From NCBI GenBank assembly GCA_029953675.1, contig JAMWBK010000001.1:3674501-3738500 (forward strand): a DNA stretch of 64,000 nt, in the 5' to 3' direction. This document shows positions 25,395-36,326 of the stretch, in pieces. The position numbers and the translations under genes are program-made. Below the pieces are notes generated by a model, which saw only the letters and a list, made by a program, of their open reading frames with translations, was not told the origin of the DNA and did no database searches. How positions within the stretch are numbered: position 1 is the stretch's first letter; each line of letters begins with the position of its first letter. The DNA comes from Rhodosorus marinus (taxonomy: Eukaryota > Rhodophyta > Stylonematophyceae > Stylonematales > Stylonemataceae).

Positions 25395-25917
25395 ATGTCT
25401 AGTTTGATCAGAAGGGCATGTGGATGCTGGAGTCAAATCGGGGGACGGAGAGAATTCGCAAAGATAGTGAAGAAGAAAAAGAAGGACGATACGAAAATAA
25501 AGGATCCACACAAAGGTCTTCCAGCGGGATGGGATGCGTTGAATTACCTAAAGGACGGCCAACCACCTGAAGAAAAGCCGGATGAGGAGTACCCGGAATG
25601 GCTCTGGACGTTGACAGAGCGGAGACCAATGGCAGGCGAGCTCCGGAGACGAGCATTGTCCGCATTTGAACACGGAGGTAGGTCAGAATGAGTTGCCCTG
25701 TTCTGTGCACCGGTCAACCTTTATCGCGCTGGCTCTATTCCTGAATATTAACCTGCTTCTATGCCCTGGATCCTCTGCGCAGGCGCTGCGGAAGTTGTCG
25801 CCTGTCTCACGGCTGAAGAAAGGACACGGCTTTGGAGGTTTGCCAGGAGAAGTTTGATCAAACAAAACAACGACGTTCTTCGACGGAAGTGGTTCAGAAT
25901 GAAACCAAAGTACTGAT
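25395..25917 (+). CDS. MRPL54: Mitochondrial ribosomal protein mL54 (apparent frameshift)
   Basis: Exon 1 is 25395-25677. The 105-nt intron is GTAGGT...GCGCAG. Exon 2 is 25783 to about 25917 (phase 1). The N-terminus (MSSLIRRACGCWSQIGGRREFAK) looks like a mitochondrial presequence. The core matches mL54 of the large mitoribosomal subunit: a DALNYLKDGQPPEEKPDEEYPEWL segment parallels the family pattern K-E-G-Q-D, then K-P-D-x-E-Y-P-x-W-L. Exon 2 continues AEERTRLWRFARRSLIK. There the literal frame loses similarity and stays open for about 110 more codons. Skipping one A of the AAAA run at 25860-25863 gives KQNNDVLRRKW and a stop at 25915-25917, which fits the family C-terminus and length. Either a sequencing indel or a real frameshift is present. 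Confidence 0.8.
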
Positions 25918-28011
25918 CGCCAAGCGGCGGTATCAATCGTCGTCGAAAAAAAATTAGGAAGAAGCAGATGGTCGACTTTGTCGGACAGGTCTGTGAACGG
26001 AAGCAGTTTTCAAGTGGGGCGGTCGAAGGATCGTCCGGCGGGACGAGTTGCAAGATGAAAAGAAGTCAAGTCTGGGGACAACCCCACGTAGAACACGGGT
26101 TCGGGAATCTTTCATCCCTTCGCATGTTTTTCTTTATTTTGAGAGAAAGTTCACGCCTTGTGCAGAATCCCGGCAGCGGGAATGAAGAGAAGCAGCAGTG
26201 TCCACAATCAGATGAGAGGTGCCACAGTAGGAGTAGGCTGCTCGGTTGATATTGTGATGTTGAATTTTTCGAGATACACGGATCGCATTTTTCAATGCTT
26301 TGATTCTAATTAGCTGTGTGTGGCCGTGTACCAGTACAGAAACGCAGCATGGGCATTCTGAGTTGTCACTGTTGGAGTCAGCCGCTGCTAAGCTGAACAG
26401 TCGTTGTGTCTAGCAATGGGGACAGAATCCGTGTCCATCGGATCCCAGTTTTCCATAGAACGAACGTTGTGGTACACCTTGAGTGAGAAATTCCGAGAAT
26501 GGCTCCAGAGCGTGTGGCGTTTGCAGCGAACCATTTCTTTGAGCAAAGAAATGACAGCGATTCGCTGCTGATGCGAGAACCAAGTCTGTGACACATGGTT
26601 CCTCGCCACGCGCCTTCGATTACACCTTGAGTGAGAAATTCCGAGAATGGCTCCAGAGCGTCGCGTTGGCAGCGAACCATTTCTTTGAGCAAAGAAATGA
26701 CAGCGATTCGCCGCCGATGCGAGAACCAAGTCTGTGACATATGGCTCCTCGCCACGCGCCTTCGATTGGGCGTGGGCAATACATTCCGGTTGTGGGCAAC
26801 CGGCCCTTTTCGGTTGGGCCAACGGCTAGAACGAGCAAATATTGTGCGATGCAACCATTCCAAGTTTGAAACACCCCGTCTTCCGATGCAGTTCACAATT
26901 CAGTGCAACGGCTCCGACTAACGTGAGCCCATGAACCGCACTAGTTCGCCACATCTGCTTGAAACAAGCGATAAATCTGCGGACGTTACAGAGATCAGCA
27001 TTGCAACTCCCACCGACTCAGAAACCCTGAGTTCAAGGGGGACCAAAATTTTCAATCCTCTAGCCTTCAGATTCTAACAAGTTGGCACGTCAGCTTTCCC
27101 CAACCTTAAACCCCCCACTCCCCCCGCCGTCCATCCCCCTCCGTCCCAACTCCTTATTGACAAGAAGACCCCATCGGACACGTGCTCACTCCAATCGAAT
27201 TTTGAATTCTCACTAAAAAAACCTCAACCTCAATTAAAACAGCGAAAATAGATATAATGAATTCCATCTTAACGAAGAAAATACTCCATCTCCATGTCCA
27301 CAACCCCAAAAAATGAAAAAGAGAAGAAACTCCAAACCCTCTGATCATTTTCTATGAAATCAACGCCTCAGTTCCAAAGCTCACTGCAGCTTGGTGATGT
27401 CTATTATTTTTTCAATAAATATCCTTGGCCCGAATTGCTTTAGTGGCCCAATGTTTTCAAGCTGGCCATCTACCGGAGTGAGAAGGAGGGGTAGGGCGGG
27501 GGAGGGGGGGTTGGAGTCTTTGATCATTTTCATAAGCCATTTGGGGCTTCTAATGGGAGAAGTTGAAGGAGGGGTAAGTAGGTGTTACTGTGATTGTGGA
27601 GAGGGTTTTGGCTTGGAAAAGGACGTGTTTTAAGAGGGGGGTGAGGATTTTAAGATGTAGTCAAGCCAAACGATTTTTGAAAGGCTTTTTTTGTAGGGGA
27701 GGTTGGGAGTGAAAAGAGAGAGACAGAGTGAGGAGGAGAAGGGGGGTGGGGTGGATTTGTATGTTTTGTGGTATGACATTGTGTCTATGTTGAAAAGGGG
27801 GTAACGGAGGGGGAGGAGGAGGGGAAGGGGAAGAGACTTGTGGGGTATATGAGCTGAGTAAGGAGCGTGGTTGGGGATGAGGTTGGTATAGTAGAGATTG
27901 TGGTATATATTGTAAGGACTTTTTTTTTTTTTTTTTTTGTATGGGAGGAGTATTTATATGTGGATTGTTACTTTTAGTTAGGCTGAGAAAAGTGAGGTTG
28001 CGGTGAAGGAC
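25918..28011. other. Intergenic with tandem repeat and purine-rich tract
   Basis: It contains the 148-bp duplication described separately. From about 27470 to 27870 there is a strongly G/A-rich plus strand, and a T19 run at 27920-27938. The purine tract and T-run lie just upstream of the sulfotransferase 1 start and may form its promoter region. No gene is supported. Confidence 0.5.
26474..26769. repeat. ~148-bp tandem duplication, each copy with a perfect hairpin
   Basis: Copy 1 (26474-26621) and copy 2 (26622-26769) both start ACACCTTGAGTGAGAAATTC and are nearly identical apart from a 2-bp deletion and a few substitutions. Each holds a perfect 10-bp inverted repeat, CATTTCTTTG then CAAAGAAATG with a 2-nt AG loop, at 26532-26553 and 26678-26699. 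The high identity means a recent duplication. Open frames on the minus strand cross both copies but resemble no known protein. Confidence 0.9.
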
Positions 28012-29721
28012 ATGTACAACAACCAACAGGGTGGGACGTATAGGCGAGTTGGAAACCCACTGCCAGATTCAGCTGTCAAGTCGGAGGACGGCCTTCTGGG
28101 ACGTGCCGGGCCGTTGAAATCTGATGTGAGTATTCGGGGCCACAGGCTGACTGGTTTTTCTCGTCTGCCGCTTCTTCCGGAATCTACCGTGCTCATCGTG
28201 TGATATGTTCTCCCGGGCTCTGCTTGGTTCGTTCTGTGGGTACAGAAAGCAGCGATGTTCAAGTCAAATGCCCCTTGGAAAGTTGTTGCCTTTTTCTTTA
28301 TGGGCCTTTCTTTCCTGCTGGCGATGCGGTTGTCGTATACACTTGGACAGGAAAGTGGGTACATCAAAACAGGCGCACTAGGACAGGAAAGTGGGTACAT
28401 CAAAACAGGCGTGCCCGTCGTACCCGGAGTAAGCGTGAACGAGGGGAACAGGAGTATAGATGACGAGGATCCGATTCTCGCAGGCGTTGAAAGTCTTCCA
28501 GCGCCGTTTTGAGCAACGTATGTGCTGACGACGTGCCCTACCCTTCATTTTGGTTTGTTATAGGCCACGGGATCCAATCCAGCTGTCGAACCACCTATTC
28601 AGCTTACACCGGCAACGATCCCCAACCCTCTGGACGAACTGCGAAAGTTTGCAATCAAACCGGCACAGGTCGATGTAGAGCAGATCAAGTCACTCCCAGC
28701 CGCAAGAAGAATTATTGGTGAGTATCTTCAAGGTATCGCTGTGATCTTAGCGGACGGTCCATTTGCTGTTTTTTCATTGAGAAGTGTTCAAGAACAGAAG
28801 GAGGCGTACGACCTTTGCTGGCTTTCCTAGCTGTTTCTAGCTTTCTGGTGCCTTGTTCTCTGTCCTCTTGTTGGTTCTTCTCCTTCTCACAACGGGATAC
28901 TTTTTGCTTGCAACAGTCTCGAAAAACCTTAGGATCATGTATTGCCCTATCCCGAAGGCGGCAAACAGCAACTGGAAACTGCTGATTCGAAAGTACGAAG
29001 GTTTTGAAGACTACGCGGATCTCAGCATAGCCAACGACAGAGCCGCTTCTGGATTCACCTTTCTTGAAGATCTAAGCGCTGCTGAGATTTCCGGAATGCT
29101 GAACGATCCGGACGTGCTCAAGTTCACGTTCGCCCGTGACCCATACGCTAGAACGCTTTCATGCTACCTTAACAAGTTCGGTAACAAGGACAAGTCCGGA
29201 GAGGAATACAGGATCTACATGGCCCAGCTTTACGGCTGGGCATGGGTCAAAGAGCACGATATTGAAAATGAGGAGAGGTGAGTCCCGTCATCACGTCCAT
29301 GTAATCATGCAGTTGTCAAGTCAGCGCATGGATCTGACAGTGTTTTCTCCGCTTTTGTGTACCCTCCGTAATTTGCCCCATAATGCGCTCCAGGCCATCG
29401 TTTCAACAGTTTGTGAACCAGATCTCAACGCAGGATTTCGGTGAAATGAACGAGCACTGGGCCCCGCAGACTTATTTGTGTGGCGTCGGTCTGTTTCCTT
29501 ACGATTTTGTTGGCAAACTGGAGGACATTGCAACCCACGCGCCCAAGGTGATTAAGTGGATGGCGAACGGGAGAGAGAGCCATTTCCCAACGCAGGAGGA
29601 AATCAAGTTTTCCAGCATGGGAGCCAACGAGCAAATGAACCAGTTCTACAACGAAGAAATCAAGAAAAAGGTGCACGAAACGTTTTCTGAGGACTTTTCG
29701 AGACTTCAGTATACTGCATAG
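28012..29721 (+). CDS. Golgi-type carbohydrate sulfotransferase 1 (Sulfotransfer_2 family)
   Basis: Five exons, 28012-28125, 28246-28428, 28564-28717, 28917-29277 and 29394-29721, join in matching phases to give 379 aa. The protein has type II topology: a short cytosolic N-terminus, one hydrophobic anchor at about residues 51-66 (VVAFFFMGLSFLLAM), a stalk, then the catalytic domain. The 5'-phosphosulfate loop is CPIPKAANSNWKLL (residues 160-173). The 3'-phosphate motif is FARDPYARTLSCYLNKF (from about 222). The C-terminal block HWAPQTYLCGVG...YDFVGKLED is typical of the CHST8-14/HNK-1 family, which transfers sulfate from PAPS to glycans in the Golgi. The stalk carries a 12-residue perfect repeat (LGQESGYIKTG). 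A paralogue lies at 48.4-50.3 kb. The acceptor glycan is unknown. Confidence 0.9.
28345..28416 (+). repeat. 36-bp tandem duplication in the sulfotransferase stalk
   Basis: The 36-bp units 28345-28380 and 28381-28416 are almost identical and encode two copies of GQESGYIKTG plus two residues. They lie in the stalk between the membrane anchor and the catalytic domain, where length change is tolerated. Confidence 0.9.
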
Positions 29722-30167
29722 AGCACCCCGCCACCATCCGGGCTTGCTGCCTGGCAGGTGCGTTGTAGCTTTTGGTTTGGTACCGGATTGCCTCTCCAGT
29801 TTATTTCGTTGCCCGCTTCATTCGTTTTCGATGTGTATTCCTTTTCCTTTCTTCACGTTTTTGTCTCCGATTCTAACGAGTATTTCAATAACAAAACCAA
29901 ATACCTCTAAAAATACCGCCCAGCCACCATGCGGCGTTTTTGCATGTATGTGACAAACGCGTCCAGTCAAGTAGAGCCGATGCTACTAGACGCGCAGGTC
30001 AACCGAGCTCCGCCCGAGGGTCTCCACTTGAACGGGCGTGTCGTGCCGTTGATCGACTCCTAATCGGGGTCAATTGCAACCGCCAAAGTCTTCGCTCCGA
30101 AATGATGTCCTTTCAACCCGATCGTTGTCTTTCATCAGGGCTGGATTTTGGGGACAGGGGTCACTGC
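29722..30167. other. Convergent intergenic spacer
   Basis: This is the 3' region between sulfotransferase 1 (+) and the senescence-domain gene (-). It presumably holds both polyadenylation sites. I see no other feature. Confidence 0.5.
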
Positions 30168-31798
30168 TCAGCTGCCTGCCGGGGCACTCCCTTTTCCTCC
30201 TTTATTTGAGTAGTTTTCGACGCCCTTCTGCGCTGCATACTTCGCGTTGGATTTCACGATCTTCTTCACTGATACAATACGCCTCGTCGCGTAGGCGGTC
30301 TTGCCTACGTTGGCCGCTGTGGCTGTACCATGACGCACTGTCTCCTTCGCATTCTGTCCGTACTTTTTCTCAGCATAAGCCTGTCCCTCCTCCTTGCCAG
30401 CTTGGACAACTTCAACGTATCCCTGGGCGACGGCATCGCTAACTTCTGCGTACGCCAACAGCGACGAAGCAGCAATCTGTCCATATCGCCATTGCGAAAA
30501 AAACAGAAGAAGAACACACCAGCTCGTAAATGAGCAAAAAACAGACTGCTGTGGCCTGCGAGAAGAGTTACAACCGAGAAGCTCATTCATACCTGTCTCA
30601 TTCGCATCTTGTTATCACTATCGCCTTCCTGAACTTCAATATGCTTGGTCACCTTGTCGCCAAATTTGTGTGACACCTTTTCGCTGATCTTGTTCACGAC
30701 ATCTGACATTTTCTTTGTCACTGTCCTGGCCTTTTGGGCGTTCTTCGCGTAGTTCTCCGGCAAGTCTTCAGATCCTGCTTCAGCTGGTACCTCAGCAATC
30801 TTCTTCTCCCCGTACTTGTGGACCTATCTCGTGAGCAGTGTATTGGGCCAGAGAGGAGCAAACGGTCAGGTTTTCACTCCAGTTCTCCGCAAGGAAAAAT
30901 GGGAATTCTTGTGCTTTCGTGATCTAGGCCTCACCGTGGACGCCGTTCCGTGTCCTGTTTTGACTATGGAATGACAAAGCCAGCCTGTCATCTTCATGAT
31001 GCTCTGAGACGTCTTATCTTGGGGATACATATCATCCCTCGGGATGTTCAGAAAGTCTTTGGCGGTCAACATGGCATCCGGATCCTCTTCTACAAGGAAG
31101 TTCGTGTTCTTGTTGAGGAAGCTCTCAAAATTCCAAACAGTCTGTTAGGCCATGATGACAGATCCCAGAGTTAGCTGGACCAAAGATTGCCGATAATTGC
31201 AGTCTTGTTATCTCCGTGGTTGCTCACTCACGTCCTCTTTCGGGTTCTTCAGCTCTAAACCGAGGCAGTCTTCAGCCATCATGAACAGATACATATTAGG
31301 TGAGATTCTCACGCAGTGATCGAAAGGCTTCAGGTAGAATCTGAGATCACCGCAGCTCGCTATGAGGCTCACTTGGTCCATATTTTCACCAGCAACAGGT
31401 GACATGAACTTTACAGCGCCTTCAGCGAGCAGTGTTCCCTTCCCGTACCGCGGATGGACCTACATGTGTAGAGAGAATCACGAATAATAAGGGATCAGAT
31501 CCCTCATAAGCGAGCAAAGACTCAGCCGGTGGATCTTTCCACCTCAGCGTGTACGAAGGGGCGACTTTGATCCGCACTTGATACAAACAAGTAAGCGAAC
31601 GAGCTCTCCACGCACCTGGAAAATCGAAGCATTTCCCTCAAAGAGGGGCTTGGCGCTTTCATTCGCCCTAGGAAATACCCGCTCAATTGATTCACGAACC
31701 GTTGTGACCCCATCCGCATAAAGCGTCGCCTCTGGATACACCGAGCGATCATTCAGCTGCATAGAGTCTATTTTCGGATAACTTGAAACTTGCGCCAT
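30168..31798 (-). CDS. Senescence-domain (ERD7/spartin-like) protein
   Basis: Five exons, 31798-31616, 31459-31232, 31141-30935, 30823-30593 and 30476-30168, are all joined in phase 0 and give 385 aa. The C-terminal part (LLAYAEVSDAVAQGYVEV, then YAEKKYGQNAKETVRHGT and ATRRI) matches the end of the plant senescence domain: a D-A-V segment, then H/K-R/K-Y-G-x-x-A-x-x-x-x-x-G. The N-terminal half (CGDLRFYLKPFDHCVRISPNMYLFMM) fits the beta-rich module that precedes it in ERD7 and spartin. Family members associate with lipid droplets and membranes and respond to stress. Basic, amphipathic, glycine-containing helices in exon 4-5 agree with membrane binding. The start is the first ATG (MAQVSSYPKIDS). 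Confidence 0.8.
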
Positions 31799-32328
31799 AT
31801 TTCCAAAACCACCTACCCAAACCACCACCACCCACAGTCTAGCAAGTCCTCAACTGTCCTCTCAACCGCACCATCTTCCAACAGCTTCGCACCTACTGCT
31901 TCATATCGTAACCTCCACAACGGTCCCCAAAGCCTTTACACAAACATATATATATAGTATTATTAGAGCGTATATAACATACATAATATCGCCTATAAAG
32001 TATATACGATAAACGTCGACAAACTATTCTACCAAACACACACACCCACACACCCCGGGGAAGGAATAAATCTGTAAGCCAACCAAAAGAAAACTAAGGC
32101 CCCTTATTTACTGACATCTTTCCAATCCAATACTGGTGGAAAAGTTCATTAATTCCTCAATAGGAAAATCTCTTGTGGAGAAACTCCCCCCCCCCCCCCG
32201 GCCCCCTGGAGAATTCCCAGCTTCTCTATGGCAGAACCCCTCCTGGTGATATTTGAATTCAATGTCGAAAAGTATCTGACGTCACAGTTACTTATTAACG
32301 ACAAATGTATTTTGATTGTTTTCAATCA

Positions 32329-32372
32329 GGATTGAGATTGGGATTGGGATTGGAATTGGGATTGGAATGGGG
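32329..32372 (+). repeat. Degenerate GGGATT/GGATTG hexamer array
   Basis: About six to seven imperfect copies of a GGGATT-type hexamer lie just 3' of a TTGATTGTTTTCAATCAGG sequence. The unit resembles a telomere-like G-rich hexamer but is short, interstitial and imperfect. Confidence 0.7.
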
Positions 32373-32599
32373 TGTGTGGGGGGGGTACTTGAGTCAGGTA
32401 TGGTATGGAGGGTGGAGCGTGTGAATTTAGAGGCTTCGGTGTTGCTTGTTTCTTCTTCGGTATCGCGGGTAGGCGTTTGCTACCCACCTAAGGCTGTGAA
32501 TTTATGTTACTGAAGAAGACCTTTTGAGCAGCGGGTTTTGGGGGGGTTGTAGGACGACTTGGGTTTTCCAGACAAACAATAATTTTGCTCTTGACAGAC

Positions 32600-32672
32600 A
32601 TCGCGCTCGCTCAACTGGTTAGTCGACCCAGCAAACTTTATTTTGAGAAGACCCTGGTCAAGTCCTCAGTTT
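32600..32672 (+). other. tRNA-like sequence (possible tRNA pseudogene or SINE head)
   Basis: The segment CTCGCTCAACTGG (32606-32618) resembles a pol III box A, and GGTCAAGTCC (32656-32665) resembles box B with one missing base. The spacing (about 38 nt) fits a tRNA. I cannot fold a full cloverleaf, so this is at most a degenerate tRNA or tRNA-derived repeat. Confidence 0.25.
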
Positions 32673-32892
32673 TCTTGTGCAGGATAGGTTTTTGATCTCC
32701 TAACAGTATTCAAGTCATCCCTCTTCTCCACAGGCCTGAGTGAGTATTCCATGACCAACCCAAGACCAGCAACCTCAGCATGGCCTAGTATCCTGGAATC
32801 CAGCTGAAGATTTTCGCGCGCGTGTTAAGTGGAAAATCCAAATTCAAGCAGATTCCCCCATTTTGATCTTTTGTTTTGTGGGAGGACCCACG

Positions 32893-34396
32893 TCAGCGTA
32901 TTCCCGCAGGGTTTTTAAGTTGACCGCGGCTCTTTGGCAATATTCGATTCTCGATCGATTTCTCATACCGAGAGATGACGTCCAAAACCGTATCAAGAAC
33001 GACCTCCGGCTTGTCCCACATCACCCAGTGGCTGCAATCCTCGATCAAAACAAACTTTGAATCCGATGAAAAGCTGTGGAACAACAAGCACAAGATCACA
33101 GACGTCATCGTTGGTGGTTAGAAACTATCAGCCCCAGCTCCAGCTCCAGCTACGTATTCAAGAGCAAACGTCCTCTCTGTGGCTTTGTGTTCGCTTACTT
33201 TGCTGCATTCTTCTGGGCTTGGGAGATCTTCTCAAGGGTTTCGGCAGCGATCAGCTTATAGTGGAGATAGAAGTCCGGCATAAGGACCGCAATCGGGATA
33301 TCGTCGAGGCAACCTTCGCTTTCATGGACGAACTTTTCAGTCACCTGATTCTCTACCAGACCATAACACTCCATACAGGATTCAAAGTCCATCTTGAAGC
33401 TGGAGAACCACTCCCATTTTGTTGTCGTCCGTACGAGTTCAGGAAGAAGCTCTCGAGCGTAAGCCCCTACCGTAGGCAGCTTACCCAGATAGGTCAGCAA
33501 CCGAAGGCCACCAACATGGCTCAGGAATTTTCCCAAGTACCCCGTTTTTGAGGCATTTTTCGTGGGCGGCATTTTCTCTGCCATTAACTCAGCTCCTCCG
33601 CTAGTCATGGCATCAATGTAGACTACTCCGGCCATTCTCGGTTTGTTTTTCACTGTGCAAAGCATACAAGATTCGGGAGAATGTGAGCTGGCACTTGCAA
33701 AGCTTTTTGCGAAGAGCGACACAGCCCGAAAACGTGCCCCGGTCAGTAACTGAGCGCTGGACTTCTCTTACGGGCGAAGTAGGTTGCTGAGACGCCAGCC
33801 AGGGAGTGTGCTACGAAGAGAATAGGCTGATCGATTTCGAGCAGCTTCAGAACCGTTTCCAGGTTATCTACGTGATCAACGATCCTGTTGGAACCATCAT
33901 TCACGTATGAGCTGTGGCCGTATCCATATCTGTCGAGTGCAAGCACATCCGTGACCTCCGCGAACTCTTCCAAGTGCATTCGGAAAACGAGCGACCAACA
34001 ACCCAGACCAGCATCGAGTATTAAAATCGGTCTGTCCTTCGATTCGGATTCTGATGTGCACTTTCTGTATACGTAGTGAACAGCACCTTTGCTAGTCTCC
34101 AAAAACTTTCCTGTAATACATACCCGGAGTTTCGGAAAGTAATTCGCTCGATGTCAGACTGGTGTGCCCCGTAATGCTGACTTGGCCCGGAAGACCATCA
34201 CAGCCGTGGAGCCGATATGCGTACCTGGCGGTTTGAATCTTTTCTCTTCCATGAATCTGATAAACGACTCGAAAAGACCAGCCAAAGCCAGCGATGATCC
34301 GATCGCCGAACCCGCTGCGAGAGCAATCTTCGCCGCTTTCGGCAAACTCTTCAATGTTGCAATCACTCCACCATCTTCGCCGACCTCACCACTCAT
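32893..34396 (-). CDS. Alpha/beta-hydrolase fold protein, membrane-anchored
   Basis: Four exons, 34396-34225, 34110-33772, 33652-33199 and 33073-32893, give 381 aa. Phases are 1, 1 and 2, and every junction restores a sensible codon. A hydrophobic segment near the N-terminus (IALAAGSAIGSSLALAGLF) suggests membrane attachment. The family motifs in order are PPGKF and HYVYRKC; the oxyanion region ILDAGLGCWSLVF; LALDRYGYGHSS; the nucleophile elbow VAHSLAG (Ser160, with Ala in place of both usual glycines of GxSxG); and CSHW (His337) near the C-terminus. It is probably an ester, lipid or peptide hydrolase, substrate unknown. It is divergently placed from nothing obvious; its 5' end faces a 178-aa hypothetical ORF. 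Confidence 0.85.
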
Positions 34397-34536
34397 TTTG
34401 CTGTTCTTCTACCCCCTCAAAGGGAAGCAAACATCGCCTTGTACAGATCACAGTCCTCACAGAGCGCTGCTAACCCCTATTCTATTTTCTTCTTCAAAAT
34501 TGCCAGTCACGTTAACCGTCGCTGCTCCAGATTTTA

Positions 34537-35073
34537 TCATCCACTCCCCCAGAGGTAGGTCTTCCGCGCCCGACTCCTAGCACACACCAGCGTTCCAAAG
34601 GCGAAGTTTTCATACATATCTGCCCGTTGTTTGCACATGGCACTAACCTGGGCAACAGGGTTAGGGCTAGTGGTGTTGCGCATTCGCATATATATTAGCT
34701 CTAGTGTTGTTGTGACTAGGATTGTCCGATCGGTAGGCAAATAAAAACAAAGACCGGCCGAATCAGTAAAACGAGGAATTTGACCCAACAATTTCGAGGG
34801 TTCGATTTGTATTTTATTCTCAAAATCCCGTTGCCTAGGCTCATCGAGCCTGAGTGCAGTTGTCTTTTCTATATCGAAGAAAACGTCACCCTTGTAGCAG
34901 GCTGGAGCCATTTTGTATCCTCCGGGCGAGGCAGATCTTCTGGCACTGGCCAATAAACCACTGCTTAATACTAGCATCCGCAGAGCGGTTGCCCTGGCGT
35001 GGAGAACTGCCAAAACACAATGGGGGAGGTAGGAAGAGCCCCCTCTTCGGGCAGTCGAAACTCGGAACGCCAT
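34537..35073 (-). CDS. Hypothetical ORF, 178 aa
   Basis: An uninterrupted frame starts with ATG at 35073 (MAFRVSTARRGGSSYLPHCV) and stops at 34537. The first 45 residues are basic and lack acids, as in an organellar presequence. A mixed middle segment (KGDVFFDIEKTTALRLDEPR) follows. No family is recognised and no homologous splice model is visible. It could be a chance frame. Confidence 0.3.
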   Translation of the reverse strand: MAFRVSTARRGGSSYLPHCVLAVLHARATALRMLVLSSGLLASARRSASPGGYKMAPACYKGDVFFDIEKTTALRLDEPRQRDFENKIQIEPSKLLGQIPRFTDSAGLCFYLPTDRTILVTTTLELIYMRMRNTTSPNPVAQVSAMCKQRADMYENFAFGTLVCARSRARKTYLWGSG

Positions 35074-36030
35074 CTTTTATCCCAAGCGTCCGAATAAAAT
35101 TTCTGTGAAAATCCTGCTAGTGACATAATACCCGAACACCTCTCAGGCAACTTAACCTTTTGAGAGCTATTTGCAGTACGTTCCGCTAATTGCAGCGTCT
35201 TCTAACACTTAGCTTATCTGCAACCTCTAGAGCAACCGAGATTACAGCAATTAATGTCAACAAGGGTTTCCAAACCAAACGACCGTTTCTCCTGTTTAAT
35301 GTTCCTCCAATATTTGCCGTCATCTTCGCAATGGCGCTGGCAACCAGGTGCTGCAAACTCCCCGCTAACTCCTGCTTCCTATTGCTCGGAAGGATACTAT
35401 CAGGAAGTAGAAGGTTTTCTGAGCAAGTCTTCTATTTTGTGACCGAGGAACGGCTTAATGGCTCTTCAACCATGCGAACAACTGCACCTTCAGGTTGGGG
35501 GACCAGAGGAGGCCCCACGCTACTGTTGATGCTGACCACAAATGATGATGCTTGGCTCACTTTGGGTATGTTAGAATCCCTTCCGCGGAATTCTCCTCAT
35601 CAGTAACTGAAGAAGTTACTAAGGGTTCTTCAACCACGTCAACAACGTCCTGCTTCGTCGCTGAGTCAGAACTTGCCAACTTGTTCTAATCGCTGCCACG
35701 AGCGACGACGAAGTGGCTTTCCATCTTGCGACCTAAACCCTGCGCCACGAGTCTAGCCTTGAAGAACTCCTCTTTTCCGGCATTTCGTGAAGAATAGATG
35801 TCGAGCCTAGCATTGCGCTGTACACAGCTCGACATAATGGCAGTATTGGAAAACACGACGTTTCGTTCACTCTTTCAAGTCTGTTTTTACCTGTTTGCTA
35901 CATTTAGTTCCATGTTCCAGACGCTGATGTCCCAAGCCAAGATGAACCTGACCGGTACTTTCAATTCACCAGCATTTATCCAATGAATAAATCCCCGAGG
36001 AAACGAGCTGGCATCGCGGTATTTGTGACG

Positions 36031-36326
36031 TAGAAGAGGGTGGAAAAAGACTGAACAAAGCACGCTGTCATGTACAACATACCTCTTCATTCACAGATGT
36101 TCTGGTACACCCCCGGTTTGAAGGGATGCAGGCGCATGTCAGATCCTGTGCGTGCGGACCCCATCCCCCCCACCAACACCCCTCAACTCTGTACAGGAAG
36201 AGGGCTGGGGAGTGGCGGCATTTCAACAAAGTTGCAGCTTATATAGAAGACGGCGGAAAAAGAGTGAAGAAAGCACGCTGTCATGTAGAACATGCCTCTT
36301 CATTCACATATGTTGAGGTACAGGAG
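36031..36326. repeat. ~82-bp direct repeat, 213 bp apart
   Basis: Copies at 36031-36112 and 36244-36326 share TAGAAGA..GG.GGAAAAAGA, AAAGCACGCTGTCATGTA and CTCTTCATTCACA.ATGTT with scattered substitutions. The second copy reads as an open plus-strand frame (36126-36341), the first does not keep the frame clean. The origin is unknown. Confidence 0.8.

Larger units (their letters stand above)
31799..32892. other. Intergenic with homopolymer and simple repeats
   Basis: AT-rich alternating sequence lies at about 31945-32010. A C14 run lies at 32186-32199. A GGATTG/GGGATT-type repeat lies at 32329-32372. A tRNA-like remnant at about 32600-32672 is listed separately. No protein gene is supported. 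Confidence 0.6.
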
